Shown here: positions 1-8,801 of the stretch, one piece after another
Layout: the number at the start of each line of letters is the position of its first letter
Position numbering within the stretch: position 1 is the first letter of the stretch
Assembly (NCBI GenBank): GCA_944386885.1
Contig: CALXCU010000135.1
Span: 1 to 41,611 of the forward strand
Direction of reading: 5' to 3'
Origin: an uncultured Oscillospiraceae bacterium
GTDB lineage: Bacteria > Bacillota > Clostridia > Oscillospirales > Oscillospiraceae
DNA: 41,611 nucleotides
Notes under the pieces: model-generated
Told to the model about the DNA's origin: nothing
Seen by the model: the letters and a program-made list of their open reading frames with translations, nothing else
Database searches by the model: none
Translations under genes and position numbers: made by a program

Positions 1-101
1 AGCTCACCCTGGCCCAGCTGGCCCAGCTGTGCTCACCGCCGGTGAGCAAGTCGGCCTTCAACCACCGCCTGCGCAAGCTCATGGAGCGCGCAAAGGGATA
101 G
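1..101 (+). CDS. whiA: WhiA, C-terminal end (partial)
   Basis: The last 32 codons of a gene that begins before the window; the reading frame starts at base 3 and the stop is TAG at 99-101. The residues (LAQLCSPPVSKSAFNHRLRK) match the C-terminal helix-turn-helix of WhiA, where the pattern KSxxNHRLRKL is characteristic. WhiA is a DNA-binding protein with a LAGLIDADG-like N-terminal domain, linked to sporulation and cell division control in Gram-positive bacteria. dnaE follows after 47 bases with no terminator, so the two may be co-transcribed; whiA close to dnaE is a familiar clostridial arrangement. Only the extreme C-terminus is visible, so intactness cannot be judged. Confidence 0.85.
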   Translation, partial: LTLAQLAQLCSPPVSKSAFNHRLRKLMERAKG

Positions 102-148
102 GCCGCGGGGAGGCGGTTGCCACAGAAACACCAGAAGGAGGGACCCAA

Positions 149-3100
149 ATGTCCTTTGTCCACTTACATGTCCATACGGAGTACAGCCTCTTGGACGGGG
201 CCTGCCGCATCCCCAAGCTGGTGCAGCGGGTAAAGGACCTGGGGCAGGAGGCGGTGGCCATCACCGACCACGGGGTGATGTACGGGGTCATCGACTTCTA
301 CAAGGCCTGCAAGGCGGCGGGGGTAAAGCCTATCATCGGCTGCGAGGTCTATGTGGCCCCCCGCACCCGCTTTGATAAGGTCCACGAGTACGACGCCTCC
401 GCCCGGCACCTGGTCCTCCTGTGCGAGAATGAGACGGGCTACCGCAACCTGAGCTATCTCGTCTCCCAGGCCTTCCTGGAGGGCTTTTACATCAAGCCCC
501 GCATCGACCTGGATCTGCTGCGCGCGCACAGCGAGGGGCTCATCGCCCTCTCGGCCTGCCTGGCGGGGGCGGTGCCCCGGCTGCTGCTGGCCGGGGACTA
601 CCAGGGGGCCAAGGCCCATGTACTGGAGATGGCGGAGCTCTTCGGGCCGGAGCGGTACTACCTGGAGCTCCAGGACCACGGCATCCCCAGCCAGAAGGAG
701 GTCTCCCAGGGCATCCTGCGCCTGCACCGGGAGACGGGGGTCCCGCTGGTGGTCACCAACGACGCCCACTACCTGACCCGGGAGGACGCGGCCATGCAGG
801 ACACCCTCATGTGCATCCAGATGGGCAAGACGGTGGACGACCCGGGGCGGCTGCGCTTTGAGACGGCGGAGTTCTACATCAAGTCGGAGGAGGAGATGGC
901 CGCCCTCTTCCCCGAGTGGCCTGAGGCGGTGGAGAACACCGCCCGGATCGCGGCGCGGTGCAGCGTGGAGTTTGAGTTCGGGAAGTACCATCTGCCCGAG
1001 TTCAAGCTCCCCGAGGGCTACACCGACGGGGACGCCTATTTCCAGAAACTCTGCGACGAGGGCTTCCGCCTGCGCTATCCGGACGCGCCGGAGGGCTACC
1101 GGCAGCGGCTGGAGTACGAGATGGGGGTCATCCGGCAGATGGGCTTTGTGGAGTACTTCCTCATCGTCTCCGATTTTATCGGCTACGCCAAGAGCCGGGA
1201 GATCCCCGTGGGGCCGGGCCGGGGCTCGGCGGCGGGGAGCATGGTGGCCTACTGCCTGCGCATCACCGAGGTGGACCCCATGAAGTACTCCCTCTACTTC
1301 GAGCGCTTCCTGAACCCGGAGCGGGTGACCATGCCCGACATCGACGTGGACTTCTGCATCCGCCGCCGGCAGGAGGTCATTGAGTATGTCCAGCGGAAAT
1401 ACGGCGCCGACCATGTGGCCCAGATCGTCACCTTCGGCACCATGGCCGCCCGCAACGCCATCCGGGACGTGGGCCGGGCCATGAACGTGCCCTATGCCGA
1501 GGTGGATACGGTGGCCAAGCAGGTCCCAAGCGGCCCCGGGGCCCTGCACATCACCCTGGACGAGGCGCTGAAGCTCTCCAAGCCCCTGCGGGACACTTAT
1601 GAGGAAAACCCAACCATCCATACCCTCATCGACACTGCCAAGGCCATCGAGGGCATGCCCCGCCACGCCTCCACCCACGCCGCAGGGGTGGTGATCACCA
1701 AGCGGCCCGTCCATGAGTACGTCCCCCTGGCCAAGAACGACGAGTCGGTGGTCACCCAGTACACCATGACCACTCTGGAGGAGCTGGGCCTGCTGAAGAT
1801 GGACTTTCTGGGCCTGCGGAACCTGACGGTGCTGGACGACGCGGTGAAGCTGGTCCGCCGCCGCCGGCCCGGCTCCTCCCTGGCGGGCGTCCCGGAGGAC
1901 GGCCCGGCGGTCTACCAGATGCTCTCGGAGGGAAAGACCTCCGGCGTGTTTCAGATGGAGTCGGCGGGCATGACGGGGGTGTGCGTGGGCCTCAAGCCCC
2001 AGAATATTGAGGACATCACCGCCATCATCGCCCTCTACCGCCCGGGGCCCATGGACTCCATCCCCCGCTTCATCGCCTGCAAGCACAATCCGGAGAAGAT
2101 CACCTACAAGCACCCCGCCCTGGAGCCCATCCTGTCCGTGACTTACGGGTGCATCGTCTACCAGGAGCAGGTCATCCGTATCTTCCAGGACCTGGGCGGC
2201 TACTCCCTGGGCCAGGCCGACATGGTCCGCCGGGCCATGAGCAAGAAGAAGGTCAAGGACATCGAGCGGGAGCGGAAGGCCTTCATCTACGGCGACCCGG
2301 AGCGGGGCATCGACGGCTGCATTGCCCGGGGGATCCCCGAGCAGGTGGGCCAGGACATCTATGGCGAGATCTACGATTTTGCCAACTACGCCTTCAATAA
2401 GGCACATGCCGTCTCCTACGCCATCGTCTGCTACCAGACGGCCTGGTTTAAGTGCCACTGCACCCAGGAGTACATGGCCGCCCTGCTCACTTCAGTGCTG
2501 GATTCCAGCGAGAAGGTGGCGGAGTACATTGCCGAGTGTAAGGAGTGCGGCATCGCCCTGCTGCCCCCCGACATCAACGAGTCGGAGGCGTCCTTCACCG
2601 TCTCGGGGAAGGACATCCGCTTTGGCCTGGCCGCGGTAAAGGGGGTGGGCTGGGGCTTTGTGCAGGATGTGCTGGAGCAGCGGGCCAAGGGCCCCTTCCG
2701 GGATTTCCCCGACTTCTGCCTGCGGCTGTTCGACCACGACCTGAATAAGCGGGTGGTGGAGAATTTGATCCGCTGCGGGGCCTTCGACTCCATGGGGGTG
2801 CGCCGTTCCCAGCTGCTGGATGCCTATGAACAGCTCCTGGACACCATCGCCCAGAACAAGCGCAAGAATCTGGCCGGACAGTTCGACCTCTTTGGCGGCG
2901 GCGGGGAGGAGCGCGCCCCGGAGCTGGTTGTCCGGGATATCCCGGAGTTCAGCCGCCGGGAGAAGATGGTCATGGAGAAGGAGACCACCGGCCTCTACCT
3001 GACCGGCCACCCCATGGACGAGTACCGGGAGGCCGCCCAGCGCTGCCACGCGGTGCCCATCGGGGCGATTTTAGGCGATTTCAGCCGGGAGGGCGGCCCG

Positions 3101-3658
3101 GAGCAGTTCTACGACGGACAGAAGGTGGTGCTGGCGGGGGTGGTGCTCACCTCCAAGACCCGCACCACCCGGAACAACAGCCCGATGGCCTATGTGAATC
3201 TGGAGGACGACACCGGCTCCATGGAGCTGCTGGTCTTCTCCAAGACCCTGGCCGAGTGCGGGCCCTACCTGAAGGAGAACACCCCCATCGCCGCGGAAGG
3301 GCGGATCTCGGTGCGGGATGAGAAGGCGCCCCAGCTCATGTGCGACCGGGCCTGGGCCCTGGGGGAGGAGGACGCCTCCGCCGCCCCCGCCCGGGTGCGG
3401 AAGATCTACCTGCGCCTGCCCGGGGAGGGGGACCCCCGGTGGGAGCGTATCCTGCGCATGCTGCTCATGTTCCCCGGCGGGGAGCTGCTGAAGGCCAAGT
3501 TTGCCGACACCGGCCGCTGGAGCCCGGCCTACCGCTGCGCCGTCCATCCGGCCCTGGTGGGGGAGCTCCAGGCCCTGCTGGGGAAGGAGAACGTGGCCCT
3601 GCGCGCTGGAAAGCCGGAGCCGGTGCAGAACCTGCCTGGAGAAGAGCGCTTCCTGTAA
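149..3658 (+). CDS. dnaE: DNA polymerase III subunit alpha (DnaE)
   Basis: Replicative DNA polymerase alpha subunit, 1169 residues, the usual size for a DnaE-type (C-family) polymerase. The N-terminal PHP domain opens with HLHVHTEYSLLDGA and has the expected ITDHGVMYG segment. The polymerase core shows PGRGSAAGS near residue 355 and the catalytic PDIDVDF near residue 395. A helix-hairpin-helix region (AAVKGVGWGF, then RCGAFDSMG) follows near residue 830-880, and an OB-fold (VVLAGVVLTSKTRTT) near residue 990. The ATG at 149 is preferred over upstream in-frame codons because AGAAGGAGGG at 133-142 sits at normal distance and the protein then starts exactly at the PHP domain. In low-GC relatives this enzyme usually works beside PolC in lagging-strand synthesis; whether PolC is present is not visible here. 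Confidence 0.97.
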   Translation: MSFVHLHVHTEYSLLDGACRIPKLVQRVKDLGQEAVAITDHGVMYGVIDFYKACKAAGVKPIIGCEVYVAPRTRFDKVHEYDASARHLVLLCENETGYRNLSYLVSQAFLEGFYIKPRIDLDLLRAHSEGLIALSACLAGAVPRLLLAGDYQGAKAHVLEMAELFGPERYYLELQDHGIPSQKEVSQGILRLHRETGVPLVVTNDAHYLTREDAAMQDTLMCIQMGKTVDDPGRLRFETAEFYIKSEEEMAALFPEWPEAVENTARIAARCSVEFEFGKYHLPEFKLPEGYTDGDAYFQKLCDEGFRLRYPDAPEGYRQRLEYEMGVIRQMGFVEYFLIVSDFIGYAKSREIPVGPGRGSAAGSMVAYCLRITEVDPMKYSLYFERFLNPERVTMPDIDVDFCIRRRQEVIEYVQRKYGADHVAQIVTFGTMAARNAIRDVGRAMNVPYAEVDTVAKQVPSGPGALHITLDEALKLSKPLRDTYEENPTIHTLIDTAKAIEGMPRHASTHAAGVVITKRPVHEYVPLAKNDESVVTQYTMTTLEELGLLKMDFLGLRNLTVLDDAVKLVRRRRPGSSLAGVPEDGPAVYQMLSEGKTSGVFQMESAGMTGVCVGLKPQNIEDITAIIALYRPGPMDSIPRFIACKHNPEKITYKHPALEPILSVTYGCIVYQEQVIRIFQDLGGYSLGQADMVRRAMSKKKVKDIERERKAFIYGDPERGIDGCIARGIPEQVGQDIYGEIYDFANYAFNKAHAVSYAIVCYQTAWFKCHCTQEYMAALLTSVLDSSEKVAEYIAECKECGIALLPPDINESEASFTVSGKDIRFGLAAVKGVGWGFVQDVLEQRAKGPFRDFPDFCLRLFDHDLNKRVVENLIRCGAFDSMGVRRSQLLDAYEQLLDTIAQNKRKNLAGQFDLFGGGGEERAPELVVRDIPEFSRREKMVMEKETTGLYLTGHPMDEYREAAQRCHAVPIGAILGDFSREGGPEQFYDGQKVVLAGVVLTSKTRTTRNNSPMAYVNLEDDTGSMELLVFSKTLAECGPYLKENTPIAAEGRISVRDEKAPQLMCDRAWALGEEDASAAPARVRKIYLRLPGEGDPRWERILRMLLMFPGGELLKAKFADTGRWSPAYRCAVHPALVGELQALLGKENVALRAGKPEPVQNLPGEERFL

Positions 3659-3664
3659 GGCCCC

Positions 3665-3694
3665 TTGCCTTCCGGCGGCCCTCTATGGTAGAAT
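3665..3694 (+). promoter_or_regulatory. Sigma-A-type promoter for the DUF2500 gene
   Basis: TTGCCT at 3665-3670, an 18-base spacer, then TAGAAT at 3689-3694. It lies between the dnaE stop and the next gene. The -10 is close to consensus and the -35 is moderate. Confidence 0.5.
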
Positions 3695-3716
3695 AAAAAT
3701 GAGAGGAGGGAGCGGC

Positions 3717-4091
3717 ATGGGCTTTGACTTGATTTTCAATCTATTCCCCGTCTTTTTTCTTGTGATTTTCGTCCTCGTCGTGGGCACGTTTGTGGTGACG
3801 GCGGTGCGGGGGATCTCCCAGTGGAACCGCAACAACCAATCCCCGCGCCTGACGGTGGAGGCCCAGGTGGTCTCCAAGCGGGCCGATGTGTCGCACCACC
3901 ATCATCACCACGGGGACGGGGTGGACCACTACACGACCAGCACCACCTACTACGCCACGTTCCAGGTGGAGAGCGGCGACCGGATGGAGCTGCACGTTCC
4001 CGACCGGGAGTACGGCATGCTGGTGGAGGGGGACCGGGGGGAGCTCACCTTCCAGGGCACCCGCTACCTGGGCTTTGCACGCATGTCATGA
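3717..4091 (+). CDS. DUF2500 family membrane-anchored protein
   Basis: A 124-residue protein with one strong N-terminal membrane segment (IFNLFPVFFLVIFVLVVGTF, about residues 5-25) followed by a soluble beta-rich domain. The pattern AQVVSKRADVS, then YYATFQVESGDRMELHVPD, then LTFQGTRYLGF is the DUF2500 signature (small membrane proteins of unknown function with an OB-like domain). The ATG at 3717 has GAGGAGGG at 3703-3710; an in-frame ATG at 3699 lacks such a site. Residues about 61-66 are six consecutive histidines. These are encoded by mixed CAC/CAT codons inside the conserved domain, so the run is natural. The function is unknown; the gene has its own promoter and a terminator at 4102-4145. 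Confidence 0.75.
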   Translation: MGFDLIFNLFPVFFLVIFVLVVGTFVVTAVRGISQWNRNNQSPRLTVEAQVVSKRADVSHHHHHHGDGVDHYTTSTTYYATFQVESGDRMELHVPDREYGMLVEGDRGELTFQGTRYLGFARMS

Positions 4092-4101
4092 ATGGAAAAG
4101 G

Positions 4102-4145
4102 CCGCCGTCCCAGCGCACCGCAGAGGCGCCGGGGCGGCGGTTTTT
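4102..4145 (+). terminator. Rho-independent terminator between convergent genes
   Basis: CCGCCGTCCC at 4102-4111 pairs with GGGGCGGCGG at 4131-4140 (one G-U pair) and is followed by TTTTT. On the other strand the same stem is followed by TTTTCC, so it may also stop the convergent immunity-type gene. Confidence 0.7.
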
Positions 4146-4152
4146 GCGCCGT

Positions 4153-4677
4153 TCAGCAGTTCCAGTTCACCCGGACCGGGTTGGGTTCATCGGGGACCTG
4201 GACGGCGCGGAGGGCGGCGGCGTACCTCTCCAGCTCGCGGAGGGCAAAGGCGTCATACTCCGCCCGTCCGGCCTGGAGGCCAAGCTGGTCATAGGCGGCG
4301 GCCGCCGTTGCATAAAAGGTGAACCCCAGGGCGTTGGTAGGGGTCTGGATCACCCCGGCGGCGGTGACAATGGCCCGGGCGGCCGCCCGGGAGGCGGGCT
4401 CCTCCACCTCCTTGAGGAGGGCGCGGCCCTCCCTCAGCCGGGTTTTGAGCTCCTTCTGGGGCAGCTCGCCCCGCAGGTGGGCCTCCACGTCCTCCAGCAG
4501 CGCCCGGAGCCGGCCGTCCTGGGGGGCGGCTTTTTCATAGACCGGCAGACACCGCTCCTTCACCACCTGGAGGGCCCAGCGGGCCAGGGTGGGCGCGCTC
4601 TGGGTCTCGATCCGGTTCATCAGCTCCACCACGGGCGGGTCGTCCACCCGGCCGAGCATCATGCGCAGATTTGCCAT
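4153..4677 (-). CDS. Putative immunity protein (Imm5-like family)
   Basis: A 174-residue, alanine-rich, probably all-helical cytosolic protein. The N-terminus (MANLRMMLGRVDD), the central HLRGELPQKELK region, the segment AIVTAAGVIQTPTNALGF and the C-terminus PDEPNPVRVNWNC match my memory of a Firmicute family annotated as putative immunity protein. That name rests on domain similarity to polymorphic-toxin immunity proteins. No toxin gene is adjacent, so a role in toxin immunity is unproven and it could equally be a house-keeping helical protein. The ATG at 4677 gives the expected family N-terminus, with a weak upstream GGCAGGGA site. It is transcribed divergently from sbcD and convergently with the DUF2500 gene. 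Confidence 0.55.
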   Translation of the reverse strand: MANLRMMLGRVDDPPVVELMNRIETQSAPTLARWALQVVKERCLPVYEKAAPQDGRLRALLEDVEAHLRGELPQKELKTRLREGRALLKEVEEPASRAAARAIVTAAGVIQTPTNALGFTFYATAAAAYDQLGLQAGRAEYDAFALRELERYAAALRAVQVPDEPNPVRVNWNC

Positions 4678-4724
4678 AACAACCGTTCCCTGCCTTTCTG
4701 TGATCTGGGTATGCAGGGCGCATC

Positions 4725-4753
4725 TTGCTTTGCGCCCCGCCATGGGGTACACT
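4725..4753 (+). promoter_or_regulatory. Sigma-A-type promoter for sbcDC
   Basis: TTGCTT at 4725-4730, a 17-base spacer, then TACACT at 4748-4753, about 78 bases upstream of the sbcD start codon. Confidence 0.5.
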
Positions 4754-4830
4754 CTAATGACAGTATAGGCGAAACGGCCGGAAAAGAAAAGGGCCGGGGA
4801 CGGCGCGGGGACAGAGAAAGGAACATACCC

Positions 4831-5970
4831 ATGAAATTCATCCATTTGTCGGACCTCCATCTGGGGAAGCGGGTCAACGAGTTCTCCATGCTGGAAGATC
4901 AGAAGTACATCCTGGAACAGATTTTGGAGCTGGTCCGGCGGGAGGCGCCCGACGGGGTGCTCATCGCCGGGGACGTGTACGACCGGCCGGTGCCGCCTGC
5001 TGAGGCGGTGACCCTGCTGGACGATTTTTTGGTCCGGCTCTCCGGCCTGGGCACACCGGTCTTCCTCATCAGCGGCAACCATGACTCCCCTGAGCGGCTC
5101 TCCTTCGCCGGGCGGCTGATGGAGGAGCGGAAGATCTACCTGGCGCCGGTCTACGACGGCACGGTGAGGCCGGTGACCCTCACCGACCGCTGGGGCGCGG
5201 TGGACGTGTTTCTCCTGCCCTTCCTCAAGCCGGCGCACCTGCGCCGCTGCTTTCCCGACGAGCCCATCGAGAGCTATACCGACGCCCTGGCCTGCGCCAT
5301 CCGGCACATGGACCTGGACCCGGCGCGGCGGAACGTGCTGGTCACGCACCAGTTCGTCACCGGCGCGGCGCGCTGTGACTCGGAGGAGCTGTCGGTGGGA
5401 GGGAGCGACAACGTGGATGCGGCGGTCTTCGCCCCCTTCGACTATGTGGCCCTGGGCCACCTCCACGGCCCACAAAACGTGGACGGGGACCGGGTGCGCT
5501 ACTGCGGCACGCCCCTGAAGTACTCCTTCTCGGAGGTGCGCCACCAGAAATCGGTGACCGTAGTAGAGCTGGGGGAGAAGGGGGAGCGGAGGGTGCGCAC
5601 CCTGCCTCTCACCCCCCGGCGGGACCTCTTGGAGCTGCGTGGGAGCTATCAGGAGGTGACCGGGCGGTCCTTCTACCAGGACCTGGATCGGGAGGCCTAT
5701 GTGCGCGTCATCCTCGCCGATGAGGAGGACGTGCCCGACGCGGTGGGCAGGCTGCGGGTCATCTACCCCAACCTGATGCGCCTGGACTACGACAACCGCC
5801 GCACCCGGAGCGCATCGCGGGAGGTGGAGGCCGTAACGACCGCCCGGAAGTCGCCTCTGGAGCTCTTCGAGGAGCTCTACGAGCAGCAGAACGGCGGGCC
5901 CATGTCCCGGGAGCAGCGGGCGTATCTGGCCGCCCTGATGGAGGACGTGTGGGAGGAGGAAGAACGGTGA
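4831..5970 (+). CDS. sbcD: Exonuclease subunit SbcD (Mre11-type)
   Basis: A 379-residue calcineurin-like metallophosphoesterase, the nuclease subunit of the SbcCD complex that cleaves hairpins and processes DNA ends. The phosphoesterase motifs are all present: FIHLSDLHLG (residues 3-12), GVLIAGDVYDRP, ISGNHDSPERL, VLVTHQFV and ALGHLHGPQ. The C-terminal capping region ends near ELFEELYEQQNGGP. The ATG at 4831 has AGAAAGGAA at 4814-4822 and puts the first metal-binding motif where the family has it. The stop (TGA, 5968-5970) overlaps the sbcC start (GTGA), indicating translational coupling. Confidence 0.95.
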   Translation: MKFIHLSDLHLGKRVNEFSMLEDQKYILEQILELVRREAPDGVLIAGDVYDRPVPPAEAVTLLDDFLVRLSGLGTPVFLISGNHDSPERLSFAGRLMEERKIYLAPVYDGTVRPVTLTDRWGAVDVFLLPFLKPAHLRRCFPDEPIESYTDALACAIRHMDLDPARRNVLVTHQFVTGAARCDSEELSVGGSDNVDAAVFAPFDYVALGHLHGPQNVDGDRVRYCGTPLKYSFSEVRHQKSVTVVELGEKGERRVRTLPLTPRRDLLELRGSYQEVTGRSFYQDLDREAYVRVILADEEDVPDAVGRLRVIYPNLMRLDYDNRRTRSASREVEAVTTARKSPLELFEELYEQQNGGPMSREQRAYLAALMEDVWEEEER

Positions 5971-8732
5971 GACCGATGAAATTGACCCTGTCCGCCTTCG
6001 GCCCCTATGCGGGGGAGACGGTGCTGGAGCTCAGCCGCCTGGGCCGGGAGGGGCTCTACCTGATCACCGGGGACACCGGCGCGGGCAAGACCACCCTCTT
6101 CGACGCCATCACCTTCGCCCTCTATGGGGAGCCCAGCGGAACCACGCGGGAGGCGGGCCTTTTCCGCAGCAAGTACGCCCGGCCGGAGACCGAGACCTTT
6201 GTAGAGCTGGAATTTCAGTGCCGGGGGGAGGACTACATTGTCCGCCGCAGCCCCGACTACGAGCGCCCCAAAAAGCGGGGGGAGGGCACGGTGAAGCAGA
6301 GCGCCGACGCCCTTCTCCGTTACCCTGACGGCCACATTCTCACCAAGGTCCGGGAGGTCACCCGGGCGGTGGAGGAGATCGTGGGGGTGAACCGGGACCA
6401 GTTTACCCAGGTGGCGATGATCGCCCAGGGGGATTTTTTGAAGCTGCTGCTGGCCACCACTGATCAGCGCATTGACATCTTCCGCAAGCTCTTCCACACC
6501 GAGCGGTACCGGGTGGTCCAAAACCGCCTGCGGGAGGAGTCGGCCGCCCTGAGCCGGAGCTGTGAGCAGCTGCGGGACCACATCCGGCAGTATGCCGCCG
6601 GGGTGGCCTGCCCTCCGGGGGACCCCTGCGAAGCCCTCGCCGCCCAAGCCCGGGCGGGAGAACTGCCCGTGGGGGAGGTGACCGCCCTGCTCGCCGCTGT
6701 GCTGGAAGGGGATGAGGCCCGGCAGAGCGCCCTGGAGGCGCGCCGGAAGGAGCTGGAGGGGGAGAACGCCGCCCTGGCCGGGCGCATCGCCCGGGCCCGC
6801 ACGGACCAGGAGAACCGGCGGGCCTTGGAGCGGGCCCGAGGAACGTTGGAGGCGCTGGGACCCCAGGCCGCCCAGGCCGCCCAGGCGTTGGAGGCCCTCC
6901 AGGCCAAGGAGGGGGAGATGGAGGCCCTCGCCGCCCAGGCCGCCGCCCTGGGAGAGCAGCTGCCCCAGTACGACCAGCTGGAGGGGCTGCGCCGGGAGCG
7001 GGATCAGGCCCGGCGGCGCCTGGAGGAGCACACCCGGGCGGGAGAGCAGGCGCAGCAGGCCCTGGAAGAGCTCCAGGAGGAGCTGGACCGGGCCAAGGCC
7101 GAGCTGGATGGCCTGGGTGAGGCCCAGGCCGAGCTGGTGGCCGCGCAGAATACGCTGGAAAAGCAGCGGGAGCGGGGGCGGGAGCTCTCCGCCCTGGAGC
7201 GGGAGATGGCGCAGCTCAAGCAGGTCCACGCCCAGTTCCAGAAAGCGCTCCAGACCTACCAGGCGGCGGCGGACCGGGCCCGGGCACTGGAGGAGGACTG
7301 GCGGGGGAAGAACAGCGCGTTCCTGCTGGGACAGGCCGGGGTCCTGGCCTCCAAGCTCCGGGACGGGGCGCCCTGCCCGGTGTGCGGAGCCCTGGAGCAC
7401 CCCAGCCCGGCTCCCAGGGTGGAGGGAATCCCCAGCGAGGAGGAGCTGGACCGGGCTGAGGCCGCCGCTGCCCGGGCCCGCCGGGCGGAGCAGGCCGCCG
7501 GGGAAGAGGCCCGGGAGCGGAAGGGCGAGCGGGAGGAGAAGAGGCGGGCGGTGCTCTCCAGCGGGGAGAAGCTGCTGGGGACCGACACTCTGGAGGCCCT
7601 TCCCGCCGCCCTGGAAGAGGCGCGCCGGAGCCAGCGGGCGGACCTGGACGCCGCCCAGGCGGCCTTCCAGACCTGGACGGCCCGGGCCGGGCGGGTGGAG
7701 ACCCTCCGCCGGGCGATCCAGGAGCGGGAGCGGGCGGTGTCCGCCCAGCGGGAGCGCCTCCAGGAGGCGCAGGCCCAGCGGGCCAAGTGGGCGGCCCAGG
7801 GAGAGGCCCTGGCGGCCCAGGAGGCGCGGCAGCGGGCCCAGCTGGCCTATGAGAGCCGCCAGGCGGCGGAGGGAGCGCTCCAGACCTGGACAGAGGCCGT
7901 GCAGGCCCACCGGAAAGCCCGCCGGGGGGCAGAGGAGCGCGCCGAGGCTCTGGCGCGGCGGCGCAGCAGCCTGGAGGGTCAAATTGGTACGCTCGCCGGC
8001 CAGCTGGCGGGGGCGGTCCAGGAGGAGCTCCCCGCGCTGGAGGGGGAACAGAGAGAGCTCTCCGCCGCCCTGGAGGAGCTGAACCGGGAGGACCGGGCGG
8101 TCCATGTCCGCCTGGAGCGGAACCGGGAGACCCTGACGGGGCTGGAGCGGGAGAGTGGGGCCCTGGCAGAGCAGGAGGGGCGGCTGCAATGGCTCCTGGC
8201 CCTGTCCAATACGGCCAACGGGACGGTCCCCGGCCGGGAGAAGATCATGCTGGAGGCCTTTGCCCAGATGGCCTATTTTGACCAGATCCTGGGGCGGGCC
8301 AGCGCCCGGTTTTTGACGATGTCCGGCGGGCAGTACGACCTGATCCGCCGCTCTGGGGCGGCGGACAAGCGCAGCCAGAGCGGCCTGGAGCTGGATGTGA
8401 TCGACCACTACAACGGCTCAGTGCGCTCAGTGCGGACCCTGTCGGGCGGGGAGTCCTTCCAGGCCTCCCTCTCCCTGGCCCTGGGTATGGCCGACGTGAT
8501 CCAGTCGGCGGCGGGGGGCGTGCAGCTGGACACCATGTTTGTGGATGAGGGCTTTGGCTCCCTGGACGAGGAGGCGCTCCAGCAGGCCCTGCGAGCCCTG
8601 GGGGAGTTGAGTGAGGGCCGCCGCCTCGTGGGCATCATCTCCCACGTGGGAGAGCTCAAGGACCGGATCGATAAGCAGATTGTGGTCAAAAAAGACCGCA
8701 CCGGCGGCAGCCGTGCGGAGATCATAGTCTAG
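5967..8732 (+). CDS. sbcC: Exonuclease subunit SbcC (Rad50-type ATPase)
   Basis: A 921-residue SMC-like ATPase, partner of SbcD. The N-terminal ATP-binding half has KLTLSAFGPYAGET and the Walker A GDTGAGKTT. It is followed by the Q-loop region DQFTQVAMIAQGDFLKLL and two long Ala/Glu/Arg/Gln-rich coiled-coil arms. The zinc-hook motif CPVCG lies near residue 470, at the apex of the coiled coil. The C-terminal half has the ABC signature TLSGGESFQASLSLALGMA, the Walker B TMFVDEGFGSLDEE and the H-loop IISHVGEL. I chose GTG at 5967: it gives VRPMKLTLSAF, the usual family N-terminus, has GGAGGAGG about 7 bases upstream and overlaps the sbcD stop. ATG at 5976 is the alternative. A strong terminator follows. 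Confidence 0.95.
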   Translation: MRPMKLTLSAFGPYAGETVLELSRLGREGLYLITGDTGAGKTTLFDAITFALYGEPSGTTREAGLFRSKYARPETETFVELEFQCRGEDYIVRRSPDYERPKKRGEGTVKQSADALLRYPDGHILTKVREVTRAVEEIVGVNRDQFTQVAMIAQGDFLKLLLATTDQRIDIFRKLFHTERYRVVQNRLREESAALSRSCEQLRDHIRQYAAGVACPPGDPCEALAAQARAGELPVGEVTALLAAVLEGDEARQSALEARRKELEGENAALAGRIARARTDQENRRALERARGTLEALGPQAAQAAQALEALQAKEGEMEALAAQAAALGEQLPQYDQLEGLRRERDQARRRLEEHTRAGEQAQQALEELQEELDRAKAELDGLGEAQAELVAAQNTLEKQRERGRELSALEREMAQLKQVHAQFQKALQTYQAAADRARALEEDWRGKNSAFLLGQAGVLASKLRDGAPCPVCGALEHPSPAPRVEGIPSEEELDRAEAAAARARRAEQAAGEEARERKGEREEKRRAVLSSGEKLLGTDTLEALPAALEEARRSQRADLDAAQAAFQTWTARAGRVETLRRAIQERERAVSAQRERLQEAQAQRAKWAAQGEALAAQEARQRAQLAYESRQAAEGALQTWTEAVQAHRKARRGAEERAEALARRRSSLEGQIGTLAGQLAGAVQEELPALEGEQRELSAALEELNREDRAVHVRLERNRETLTGLERESGALAEQEGRLQWLLALSNTANGTVPGREKIMLEAFAQMAYFDQILGRASARFLTMSGGQYDLIRRSGAADKRSQSGLELDVIDHYNGSVRSVRTLSGGESFQASLSLALGMADVIQSAAGGVQLDTMFVDEGFGSLDEEALQQALRALGELSEGRRLVGIISHVGELKDRIDKQIVVKKDRTGGSRAEIIV

Positions 8733-8751
8733 TAGTCTAAAAGAGAAGAGG

Positions 8752-8788
8752 GCCGGCGCGGGCGAATTTCGCCCGCTCCGGCTTTTTT
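8752..8788 (+). terminator. Rho-independent terminator after sbcC
   Basis: GCCGG and CGGGCGA pair with CGCCCG and CCGGC around an ATTT loop, followed by six T residues at 8783-8788. Read on the other strand, the stem is followed by a T/C-rich tract, so it may also serve the convergent aldo/keto reductase gene. Confidence 0.8.
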
Positions 8789-8801
8789 GCCTGCGGGAGG
8801 A

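Noticed and set aside
164-2458. 764-residue open frame on the minus strand opposite dnaE
   Set aside because: It is the antisense shadow of a clear dnaE reading frame. It is very rich in Gly/Leu/His/Val, has no start signal and no recognisable domain; high GC makes such frames common here.
5877-8408. 843-residue open frame opposite sbcC
   Set aside because: The proline/leucine/glycine-rich composition is the complement of the coiled-coil codons of sbcC; the sense strand carries all Rad50/SbcC motifs.
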